Shown in pieces: positions 41,794-48,915 of a stretch of 54,238 bases of DNA (position 1 is its first letter; every line of letters begins with the position of its first letter). Below the pieces are notes generated by a model. It was not told the DNA's origin. It made no database searches and saw only the letters and a program-made list of their open reading frames with translations. Source of the DNA: Acetobacteraceae bacterium (GTDB lineage: Bacteria; Pseudomonadota; Alphaproteobacteria; Acetobacterales; Acetobacteraceae); contig JAIXWG010000050.1 of the NCBI GenBank assembly GCA_027482245.1, forward strand, positions 1 through 54,238, in the 5' to 3' direction. A program made the translations under genes and the position numbers.

Positions 41794-43074
41794 GTGACCT
41801 TCATCCTGCTGCTGGCCGCGCTGATCGGCCTTCTCTACCTCGGCATGCCGATGTTCGCGGCGCTGTTCCTGCTGCCGCTCGGCGTGCTGATCGCCCTCGA
41901 AGGCGGCGTGCCGGCACTTGGGGAAATGGTCATCGGCAAGCTCGATGGCTACCTGCTGATCGCCATCCCGCTCTTCATGCTGATGGCGCACATCATGGTG
42001 CGCGGGCGGGTGGTGGATGACCTCTACCACGCCGCCTTCGCCATGCTGCGCAAGGTCCGCGGCGGCGTGGGCATCGCGACCGTCGCGGCCTGCACGATCT
42101 TCGCGGCCATCAGCGGGTCCTCCGTCGCCACCGCGCTGACCATCGGCAAGATCGCCATCCCGCAGATGCTGAAATACGGCATGTCCCGCCAGGGCGCCTT
42201 CGGCGTCGTGGCGGGCGGCGGCACGCTCGGCATCCTCATCCCGCCCTCCGCGCCCATGGTGCTCTACGCCTATGTGACGGAGACCTCGGTCGCCGCGCTG
42301 TTCCTGGCGGGCATCATCCCGGGGCTGCTGATGGCGGCGATGTTCGCGGCCTATTGCTTCATCACCGAGGGCAAGGCCGTGGTGCCGGCGGAGGAGCCGG
42401 TGCCGGAGGCCGCGCACCACGCGCTGGCCCGCGCCGGCTGGTCTCTGAGCCTGCCGATCTTCGTGCTCGGCGGCATCTACATGGGCGTCTTCACCGCGAC
42501 GGAGGCTGCGGGGACGGGCACGCTCTACGCCCTGGTCATCGCCGGGCTGATCTATCGCACGCTGACCTGGCGGGACGTGGTGCAGGGGGTGGAGGAGGCG
42601 ACGCGCACCTCCGCCATGCTGCTGATGATCATCGCGGGCGCCGCCATCTACGGCTTCATGCTGACCAAGCTGCAGGTGCCTCAGGAACTGACGAAGCTGG
42701 TCGCCGATTTCGGGCTTGGCCGCACGGGCTTCCTGATCGCCATGATGGTGTTGCTGTTTGTGCTGGGGCTGGTGCTGGAGAGCTTCTCCATCATCCTGCT
42801 GACCATGCCGGCGATCCTGCCGCTGCTGGATGCGCTCGACATCGACAAGGTCTGGTACGGCATCCTGCTGACGCTGAGCCTGGAGATGGCGCTGATCTCG
42901 CCCCCCGTGGCGCTGAACCTGGTCGTCATCAAGGCGATCACCGGCGCGCCGCTGTCGGAGGTGAACCGCAGCATCTACCCCTACATGCTGATGCTGGCCT
43001 TCGGGACCGCGATGCTGATCGCCTTCCCGGAGATCGCGCTGTGGCTGCCGCGGCAGGCGGGGTATGGGGGGTAA
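41794..43074 (+). CDS. dctM: TRAP transporter large permease (DctM type)
   Basis: 426 residues with about 12 hydrophobic segments; GTG start 4 bases after dctQ. Characteristic blocks are LYLGMPMFAALFLLPLGVLI, AAISGSSVATALTIGKIAIPQ, and ILIPPSAPMVLYAYVTETS. It is the sodium-motive-force-driven ion channel-like component of the importer. The three genes form one unit. The duplicated SOS-box element lies directly downstream. Confidence 0.95.
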   Translation: MTFILLLAALIGLLYLGMPMFAALFLLPLGVLIALEGGVPALGEMVIGKLDGYLLIAIPLFMLMAHIMVRGRVVDDLYHAAFAMLRKVRGGVGIATVAACTIFAAISGSSVATALTIGKIAIPQMLKYGMSRQGAFGVVAGGGTLGILIPPSAPMVLYAYVTETSVAALFLAGIIPGLLMAAMFAAYCFITEGKAVVPAEEPVPEAAHHALARAGWSLSLPIFVLGGIYMGVFTATEAAGTGTLYALVIAGLIYRTLTWRDVVQGVEEATRTSAMLLMIIAGAAIYGFMLTKLQVPQELTKLVADFGLGRTGFLIAMMVLLFVLGLVLESFSIILLTMPAILPLLDALDIDKVWYGILLTLSLEMALISPPVALNLVVIKAITGAPLSEVNRSIYPYMLMLAFGTAMLIAFPEIALWLPRQAGYGG

Positions 43075-43108
43075 GGCGAGCCCCCCATCCTAAAGCGGAT
43101 TTACCCCT

Positions 43109-43205
43109 TTTAGCACTTTTAGCACCGATTCCGGGGCTGTTTCCGGCCGCGCTGACGGGCAGGGGACGCAATCCGGGCGCGTGATGGCTGGAACATAGCG
43201 GAAAC
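43109..43205. repeat. Copy 2 of the duplicated intergenic element with a LexA-like box
   Basis: Begins with the same 25 bases as 6607-6631 and ends in ggaacatagcggaaac. Its box reads GAAC ATAGCGG AAAC (43191-43205), one mismatch from GAAC-N7-GAAC. On the minus strand it encodes ESVLKVLKGV, like copy 1's ESVLKVLKRV, in the matching frame. Again it sits between two convergent genes (dctM and the M23 peptidase). Confidence 0.65.
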
Positions 43206-43227
43206 ATCCCGGCCGGCGCCAGCGGAA

Positions 43228-43704
43228 TCAGGGGCAGGGGCTGAGCGTGGGGAAGAACGTCGCGGGGTCCAGGTGGCGGCCTTCCCGCAGCACTTCCAGG
43301 TGCAGATGCGTGCCGGTCGTGATCCCCGTCCGGCCGATGCGGCCCAGCGCCTCGCCCTCCGCCAGCCGCCGCCGGCCATTGGCAAGCGCGGGCGCGACGG
43401 TGCCGAGATGGGCGTAGCGCGTCACCAGCCCATCGGCGTGGCGCAATTCCACCTCCAGCCCCGTGCCGGCGCGGGTGCGGCGGATGCTGGTGACGGTGCC
43501 GGCCGCCGCGGCGCGGACCCAGGCGCCGGCGGGGGCGGGGAGGTCGATTCCCCTGTGGTCGCCGGAGGCACGCGGATTGGCCAGGTCCCGCGGCCCGAAG
43601 GGGGAGGAGATGCAGGCGGGCGTGACCGGCAGCGCCAGGCGCGAGGCCTCCGCCCGGGCGGCATCCGGCAGCAGCAGCAGCAGAAGCAGGAATGCGCGGC
43701 GCAT
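43228..43704 (-). CDS. Exported M23-family metallopeptidase (LytM-like)
   Basis: 158 residues. Signal peptide (AFLLLLLLLPDAARAEA). The catalytic zinc site is complete: HRGIDLPA (His and Asp) and THLHLEV (HxH). Such enzymes cut peptide cross-links in peptidoglycan. It is short, with no other domain. It lies 8 bases downstream of the EAL gene on the same strand; a shared transcript is probable. Confidence 0.92.
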   Translation of the reverse strand: MRRAFLLLLLLLPDAARAEASRLALPVTPACISSPFGPRDLANPRASGDHRGIDLPAPAGAWVRAAAAGTVTSIRRTRAGTGLEVELRHADGLVTRYAHLGTVAPALANGRRRLAEGEALGRIGRTGITTGTHLHLEVLREGRHLDPATFFPTLSPCP

Positions 43705-43712
43705 GGCGCCTG

Positions 43713-45260
43713 CTACAGCGGCCCGGGTTTCCCGAACAGCCAGCCCTGGCCGTAATGCACGCCGAGGCTCTGCATGATCCCGGCTTCCTCCTCCGTCTCG
43801 ATGCGTTCCGCCACCACCTTGGCGCCGACGGCCAGCGAGAGGTCCACCATGGCGGCGACGAAGCTGCGGTCCCTTTCGCTGGTCAGCGCGGCCTGCACGA
43901 AGGTGCCGTCCACCTTCACATAGTCGGTCGGGAAGGACTTCAGGTAGCGGAAGGCGGCGGCGCCGGCGCCGAAATCGTCGATGCAGACGGGCACGCCGCG
44001 CCCGCGCAGCGCGCGGAGCGTGGCGGCGGCGGTGTCCTCATCCTCGATCTCGGCACTTTCCGTCAGCTCCACCATCACGCGCTGCGCGCCGCGGGGGTCG
44101 CGGTCCAGCAAAGCGAGGAGGCGGGTGCGGAAGCCGCGGGACTGGGTGGAGAGGCCGGAGACGTTGAAGGCGAGGTGCCGCCCCTCCGGCACCGCATTGG
44201 CGGCGGCGATGGCCATGGAGGCGACGGCGAGGTCGAGTTCCTCCGTCAGCCCGATCGTCTCCGCCAGCGCGATGAAATCCTGCGGGCCCTCGCCGGGTTC
44301 CAGCACGCCGGCTTCCAGCCGGATCAGCGCCTCGTGGTGATGGACCTCCCGGCTCTCGAGGTCGACGATGGGCTGGAAGTCCAGGCGGAAGCGGCGTTCG
44401 GCCACGGTGCGGCGCAGCGCGGCGGCGCGGCTGGTGACGCGGGCGACGACGCCGCGCAGCCCGTCGCTGAAGCCGGCATCGCGCAGCCCGTCGGAGCCGA
44501 AGCGCGCGAAGGCGGCGAGCCCATGGCGCAGCGCGCGGGCCGCCTGGGCGGGGGTCAGGCCATCATTCGCGAGGTCGATCGGCGTCGCCACGATGGAGAC
44601 GCCGGTATTGTCGGGCCCGAGAAGGGTCTCGAGCTGCCGTGCCAGGCCGCAGAGGTCGGGCAGGGCGCCGCCCTCGTCCGGCACCACGCCGTAGCGCCCG
44701 GGCGCCAGGCGGGCGGCGACGGCGCCGTTGCCGGGCTGGCTGCCAAGCAGCCGGCCGATCCGGGTCTCGGCCTCCGTCCCCTCCACCCCCTTCACCTCCA
44801 GCAGCCCGATCTTGGCCTGGCCGCCGGCGCGCAGCTGCTGCGTCGCCTCCCGCAGCAAAACCTGGCCGTCATTGTCCCGGAATTCAGGGGGGGAGGGCAT
44901 GGGCGCGAAGGCCAGGCAGAGGCGCGGGCCGGCATCGGCGCTGGCGAGCTGGAGGCCGGAGACGGAGAAGACCGTGCGCGCCGCATCGGCCAGGCGGAAG
45001 GCGGTGGGGCCGAGCCGCCCATGCGGCGGCAGCAGGGCGACGGCGGCGGCGAAGGCGTCCCGGTCCTCCGGCGCCAGCACATCGGCGGCATCGCGGCCGA
45101 TCAGGCTGTCCGGCGTGCGGCCGAGCCGGGCGCGGAAGGCGCCGGCGGCGAAGGTGATTCGCCCATCCGCCCCGACCTCGACCAGCAGATCGGCCGCGGC
45201 GAAGGCGAAAGCGACGAATCGCTCCCTGTCCCCGAGTGAGCGTTGCTGTGCGGCGGCCAT
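43713..45260 (-). CDS. c-di-GMP phosphodiesterase with PAS-like N-terminus (EAL)
   Basis: 515 residues. An N-terminal PAS-like domain (LLVEVGADGRITFAAGAFRARLG) is followed by a region of unknown type and an EAL domain from about residue 285. EAL-type residues all appear intact: HHEALIRL (near 308), AFNVSG, MVELTESAEIEDED, CIDDFGAGAAAFRYL, VKVDG, ERIETEEEA and QGWLFGKP. It should cleave c-di-GMP to pGpG. No membrane segments are seen. It could oppose the GGDEF protein at 39177. Confidence 0.93.
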   Translation of the reverse strand: MAAAQQRSLGDRERFVAFAFAAADLLVEVGADGRITFAAGAFRARLGRTPDSLIGRDAADVLAPEDRDAFAAAVALLPPHGRLGPTAFRLADAARTVFSVSGLQLASADAGPRLCLAFAPMPSPPEFRDNDGQVLLREATQQLRAGGQAKIGLLEVKGVEGTEAETRIGRLLGSQPGNGAVAARLAPGRYGVVPDEGGALPDLCGLARQLETLLGPDNTGVSIVATPIDLANDGLTPAQAARALRHGLAAFARFGSDGLRDAGFSDGLRGVVARVTSRAAALRRTVAERRFRLDFQPIVDLESREVHHHEALIRLEAGVLEPGEGPQDFIALAETIGLTEELDLAVASMAIAAANAVPEGRHLAFNVSGLSTQSRGFRTRLLALLDRDPRGAQRVMVELTESAEIEDEDTAAATLRALRGRGVPVCIDDFGAGAAAFRYLKSFPTDYVKVDGTFVQAALTSERDRSFVAAMVDLSLAVGAKVVAERIETEEEAGIMQSLGVHYGQGWLFGKPGPL

Positions 45261-45331
45261 GCCGGGAGGGTAGGCCGCGACAGGTTGAGGAAGGGTGTCG
45301 GCGGGGCGTGCGCCCCGCCGGGATCACGCTC

Positions 45332-45847
45332 TCAGGGCGCCTTGTGGATCGGGTCCACCCAGAGGACCTGTTCCGGCTTCTCCACCGGCTCGATCTCCAG
45401 ATTCACCACCACGGCCTCGTTGTCCGAGCGGACGAGGACGCATTCCAGCGTCTCATCCGTGCTGGCGTTGATCTCCTGGTGGGGGACGTAGGGCGGGACG
45501 AAGATGAAGTCGCCGGGGCCGGCCTCGGCCACGAATTCCAGCTTCTCCCCCCATCGCATGCGGGCGCGACCCTTCACGACATAGATCACCGATTCCAGCG
45601 CGCCGTGGTGGTGGGCGCCGGTCTTGGCATTGGCGTGGATGTGGACGGTGCCTGCCCAGATCTTCTGCGCGCCGACGCGCGCCAGGTTGATGGCGGCGGC
45701 GCGGTTCATGCCCGGCGTCTGGGCGGTATTGGCGTCCAGGCTGTCACCCGGGATGACGCGCACGCCGGTGTTCTTCCAGCCATCGGGCGGCGTGTGGTGG
45801 GGCGGTTCGTCGTGGTGGTGGTGATGCGGGATGCCATCATGCGGCAT
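45332..45847 (-). CDS. Cupin-domain protein with a His-rich N-terminus
   Basis: 171 residues. N-terminus MPHDGIPHHHHHDEPPHH is strikingly His-rich. The cupin core is WAGTVHIHANAKTGAHHHGALESVIYVVKGRARMRWG (metal-binding HxH...E type, cut into motifs VHIHANAKTGAHHHG and ESVIYVVKG) and AGPGDFIFVPPYVPHQEINA for the second motif. The role (dioxygenase, isomerase or storage) is unknown. It follows the Bug receptor gene on the same strand after a tandem-repeat region. Confidence 0.88.
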   Translation of the reverse strand: MPHDGIPHHHHHDEPPHHTPPDGWKNTGVRVIPGDSLDANTAQTPGMNRAAAINLARVGAQKIWAGTVHIHANAKTGAHHHGALESVIYVVKGRARMRWGEKLEFVAEAGPGDFIFVPPYVPHQEINASTDETLECVLVRSDNEAVVVNLEIEPVEKPEQVLWVDPIHKAP

Positions 45848-45890
45848 GACACGAAGTTCCTGATGCGGGTGGACAGTCGTGGCGGTGGGC

Positions 45891-45978
45891 GGCGCGGTCA
45901 GTCTGCCCTCGCGCCGGAGGCGCGGTCAGTCTCCCCCGCCGGAGGCGCGGTCAGTCTGCTCTCGCGCCGGAGGCGCGG
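45891..45978. repeat. Three tandem units (28, 25, 28 bases) copying the 3' end of the Bug gene
   Basis: Units 45891-45918, 45919-45943 and 45944-45971, plus a 7-base remainder. Each begins ggcgcggtcagtct and ends cgccgga. Read on the minus strand, the outer units encode SGARAD followed by a stop, and the middle one a 5-residue variant SGGGD followed by a stop. The live gene stop is in the 45944-45971 unit. Confidence 0.9.
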
Positions 45979-46919
45979 ACAAGCGGCACCCAGAGGTCGA
46001 TTTCCGTCCGCAGGAAGGCGCTGAAGCGGTCGGGGTTCCAGCCGCGCATGGCGGGGGTGCCCATCTCCTCAAATCGCTGGGCGATCGCCGTGTCGGACAG
46101 CGCCTGGTCGATGGCCGCCGCCATGCGGTCCACGATCGGGCGCGGCGTGCCGCCGGGCGCGTAGATGCCGTACCAGGAATAGGCCTTGAAGCCGTCCAGC
46201 CCGATCTCCCGCGCCGTCGGCACATCGGGCGCGGCGGGGCTGCGGTCATCGGTCGCGACGAACATCATCGGCGCCGTGCCTTCGCGGTGGAAGGGCGCGA
46301 GCAGGGAGGGGATGTCGGTGGTGAAGGCGATCTCCCCCTGCTGCAGCGCCAGGAAGGTCTGGCCGGGGTTGCGGTAGGTGACGTGCTCCGCCGTCGCGCC
46401 GATGCGGGCGAGGAAGGAGGAGGAGCAGATGTGGCCCGAGGTGCCGGCCCCCGCGCTGCCATAGCTGAAGCGGCCGGGATTGGCGCGCAGCAGCGCGATG
46501 AAGTCCTGCGCCGTGCGGACGCCGAGCTTCGCCGAGGCCGAGATGGCGAGGGGGACGAAGACCGTCGGCGCGACGGAGGCGAGGTCCCGCACGGGGTCGT
46601 AGGGCAGGCGGGCATAGAGGCCGAGGGCGAGCGCCATGTTGGAGACGGTGGCGAGCAGGAAGGTCTCCCCGTTCGGGGGCTGCTTGGCGACGTAGTCCGC
46701 CCCCACCGTGCCGCCGGCGCCGACGCGGTTCTCGATCACCACGGGCTGGCCGAGAATCTCCGACAGGCGCGGCGCCAGCAGGCGGGTGGTGATGTCCGTG
46801 CCGCCGCCGGTGCCGAAGGCGACGACGATGCGGATGGGGCGCGTGGGCCAGGGGGCCTGGGCCAGGGCCGGAAGCGGCAGGGCGAGGGGAAGGGCGAGGG
46901 CGGCGCGGCGGCGGATCAT
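45951..46919 (-). CDS. Tripartite tricarboxylate transporter receptor (Bug family), first paralog
   Basis: 322 residues. Signal peptide (ALALPLALPLPALAQAP). Bug/TctC fold: WPTRPIRIVVAFGTGGGTDITTRLL, LGQPVVIENRVGAGGTVGADYVAK, FTTDIPSLLAPF, and YSWYGIYAPGGTPRPIVDRM. It binds a carboxylic acid in the periplasm. No TctA/TctB permease genes are near, typical for this expanded family. It is a paralog of 47564-48556, differing most in the ligand region. The terminal codons are repeated after its stop. Confidence 0.94.
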   Translation of the reverse strand: MIRRRAALALPLALPLPALAQAPWPTRPIRIVVAFGTGGGTDITTRLLAPRLSEILGQPVVIENRVGAGGTVGADYVAKQPPNGETFLLATVSNMALALGLYARLPYDPVRDLASVAPTVFVPLAISASAKLGVRTAQDFIALLRANPGRFSYGSAGAGTSGHICSSSFLARIGATAEHVTYRNPGQTFLALQQGEIAFTTDIPSLLAPFHREGTAPMMFVATDDRSPAAPDVPTAREIGLDGFKAYSWYGIYAPGGTPRPIVDRMAAAIDQALSDTAIAQRFEEMGTPAMRGWNPDRFSAFLRTEIDLWVPLVRASGARAD

Positions 46920-46999
46920 GGGCGGGGGTCTCCTGGCGCCGTGATCAAAGCGCGCCCCGGGCCGGCGCGCATCCCCCCTTCGTGGCAGGCGTGGTGGGT

Positions 47000-47389
47000 T
47001 CAGGCTGGGGGCGGCGGCTGGACGGGCAGCGCGGCCTCATGCGCTTCCACCATCAGCACGTCCTGGCGCAGCAGGCAGACGCGATGGCGGGGCACCAGGC
47101 GCTGCGTGCCATCCGTGCCGCGGCGGGACCCGTAGGCCCAGGCGGTCATCTGCCCTTCCGCCGCGATGCGGCCCGCCACGCGGTCCACGGCCGCGCCGGC
47201 GCCGAGGGCCGCGATCTCCTGCCGCGTCAGGCCGATCAGCAGGTCCGCCCGCATGGTCACCACCCGGAACAGGAGCACGCTGCCCGCGCTCCGCGCCGGG
47301 GACGCCTTGAGGCGCGAGGCGGCGGAGGTGAAGAGCAGCCCCAGGGCGAGGCCCTGAAGCATGGAGACGGCATCGACGCGCGCTGGCAT
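47000..47389 (-). CDS. Hypothetical protein, 129 residues
   Basis: No family recognised. A moderately hydrophobic N-terminus (SMLQGLALGLLFTSAASRL), a central helical region (LTRQEIAALGAGAAVDRVAGRIAAEG), then TAWAYGSRRGTDGTQRLVPRHRVCLLRQDVLMVEAHE, divisible into two short beta-like stretches, and a Pro-rich end. ATG at 47389. It sits between two Bug receptor genes on the same strand, with 80 and 174 bases on either side. Confidence 0.55.
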   Translation of the reverse strand: MPARVDAVSMLQGLALGLLFTSAASRLKASPARSAGSVLLFRVVTMRADLLIGLTRQEIAALGAGAAVDRVAGRIAAEGQMTAWAYGSRRGTDGTQRLVPRHRVCLLRQDVLMVEAHEAALPVQPPPPA

Positions 47390-47513
47390 GCGGGCGGCTC
47401 CTGCGGTGTGGCGGGCGCATCATGCGCCCGTTTCCTTGCCGCACCATGTCACCCTGTTTCGCGGCACTCCCGGCTTGCCATCCGAATCGCGGGGAGTCTG
47501 GCCAGATTGCGAA

Positions 47514-47550
47514 GAACCGGTCCCGATTGCGAATATTCCGGGACCGGTTC
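47514..47550. repeat. Inverted repeat after the second Bug gene
   Basis: Arms gaaccggtccc / gggaccggttc (11 bp) around a 15-base AT-richer loop, starting 13 bases beyond the stop codon of the 47564 gene. There is no T-tract. It may be a terminator or an operator; a direct repeat gattgcgaa (47505 and 47525) overlaps it. Confidence 0.6.
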
Positions 47551-47563
47551 CTGGACGCCCTCG

Positions 47564-48556
47564 CTATTCGCGGATGTTGAGGCTGCGGACGAGCGGCGCC
47601 CAGGTGGCGTTCTCCTCCCGCACGTAGGCCGCGAATCGGTCGGGGTTCCAGCCGGTCATGGCGGGCGTGCCCATCTCCTCGAACCGCCGCTTGATGGTGG
47701 CGTCGGAGAGCACCGTCTCCAGCGCCTGGGCCATGCGGTCCACGATGGGGCGGGGCAGGCCGGCGGGGCCGAAGATGCCGTACCAGGAATAGGCCTTGTA
47801 GTCCGGCATGCCGGCCTCCCGCGCCGTCGGCACATCCGGCACCAGGCTGCTGCGGTCATCGGTCGCCATGAAGATGATCCGCGCCGTCCCGGCATCGTGG
47901 AAGGGCTTCAGCAGGCTGGCGATGTCGGCGCAGTAGTGGATCTCCCCGGATTGCAGCGCGGTGAAGACCTGGCCGCCGCCGCGATAGGGGACGTGGATCG
48001 CCTCCGTCCCCGTCTTGATGGCGAAGGTGGCCGCGGCGATGTGGCCGGAGGAGCCGACGCCCGAGCTGCCATACTGGTAGTGGCCCGGCCGCGCCTTCAT
48101 CAGCGCCACGAATTCCTGCGCCGTGCGCGCGGTGATGCCGCGCTGGGTGATGGCGAGGCCGATCGGCACAAAGACCGTCGGCGCCACCGGCGTCAGGTCC
48201 CGGATCGGGTCGAAGGGCATGGGCGTCGGCAGCCCGGGGGCGAGGCCGATGGGCGACAAGGTGGAGAGGACGAAGACCTCCCCGTTCGGGGGCTGCTTGG
48301 CGACATAGTCCGTGCCGACCACGCCGCCCGCGCCGGCGCGGTTCTCGATCACCACGGGCTGGCCGAGCACGTCCTGCAGCCGGGGGGCGATGATGCGGGT
48401 GGTGACGTCCGAGCCCCCGCCGCCGCCGAAGGGTACCACGATGCGGACCGGGCGCTGCGGCCAGGCGCCCGGGGCGGTCCCCTGGGCCAGCGCGGGGGCG
48501 GCGAGCAGGGCGGCGGGCGCGCCGAGGAGGGTACGGCGCTTCAGGAAGGTGGGCAT
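47564..48556 (-). CDS. Tripartite tricarboxylate transporter receptor (Bug family), second paralog
   Basis: 330 residues. Signal peptide (RRTLLGAPAALLAAPALAQG, twin-arginine-like). Bug fold: WPQRPVRIVVPFGGGGGSDVTTRI, VVIENRAGAGGVVGTDYVAK, IPYRGGGQVF-like ligand loop (HVPYRGGGQVFTALQ), and RFEEMGTPAMTGWNPDRF, which is almost shared with the first paralog. It lacks its own permease. The genes upstream on the other strand encode ribonucleotide reductase and are not related. Confidence 0.94.
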   Translation of the reverse strand: MPTFLKRRTLLGAPAALLAAPALAQGTAPGAWPQRPVRIVVPFGGGGGSDVTTRIIAPRLQDVLGQPVVIENRAGAGGVVGTDYVAKQPPNGEVFVLSTLSPIGLAPGLPTPMPFDPIRDLTPVAPTVFVPIGLAITQRGITARTAQEFVALMKARPGHYQYGSSGVGSSGHIAAATFAIKTGTEAIHVPYRGGGQVFTALQSGEIHYCADIASLLKPFHDAGTARIIFMATDDRSSLVPDVPTAREAGMPDYKAYSWYGIFGPAGLPRPIVDRMAQALETVLSDATIKRRFEEMGTPAMTGWNPDRFAAYVREENATWAPLVRSLNIRE

Positions 48557-48915
48557 CGGCGGCTCCTATATCTTGTGTCCGGCATGATGGGCGCGCGGGG
48601 CGGCTTCGCGAAGGGGGAGGGGCGCAGGGGGGCTGTGGAAAACGTGGACATCGGGGATGCCTTAGAATCCCGCGCGAATGGGGGTGGAGCCGGGCGGTGG
48701 CAGGGCGTAATTTGCAGTTCGTCAATGAACGAAACGGGAACTTCGTTGCGCCTGTAGGGGCCACAAAAAAATTGCAACAGGTGAACTGCGGGGCGCATGT
48801 GGTGTTTGGGTGAGTGTGGCAACACTACATCTTGTTGGACTGGGCCCGTCGGGGGCATTCTCCGCGCCACGGGGGAGTCGCTCCACCACTGCGGAGCAAT
48901 TTCGGGGGGTTGGTC
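48557..48915. promoter_or_regulatory. Shared upstream region of the Bug gene and nrdA (359 bases), with an NrdR-like box
   Basis: The clearest element is ACACTACATCTTGTTG (48822-48837), matching 12 of 16 positions of the NrdR consensus. An aacgaa/ttcgtt dyad lies at 48728-48747. No second NrdR box at the usual 31-base spacing is convincing. An earlier in-frame GTG at 48814 exists, but the family homology begins later. Confidence 0.5.
48822..48837. promoter_or_regulatory. Candidate NrdR box
   Basis: ACACTACATCTTGTTG compares with the NrdR motif ACACTATATATTGTGT at 12 of 16 positions. It lies 79 bases before the chosen nrdA start, a usual distance. NrdR represses ribonucleotide reductase genes when bound to (d)ATP. 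Confidence 0.45.

Noticed and set aside
43191..43205. Second LexA box taken as an independent SOS operator
   Set aside because: One half-site is AAAC rather than GAAC and it lies between convergent genes; it is kept only as part of the duplicated element.
45797..45847. His-rich N-terminus of the cupin protein as vector or tag contamination
   Set aside because: The histidines are dispersed with Asp and Pro, use mixed codons, and continue smoothly into the cupin domain, so it is natural.
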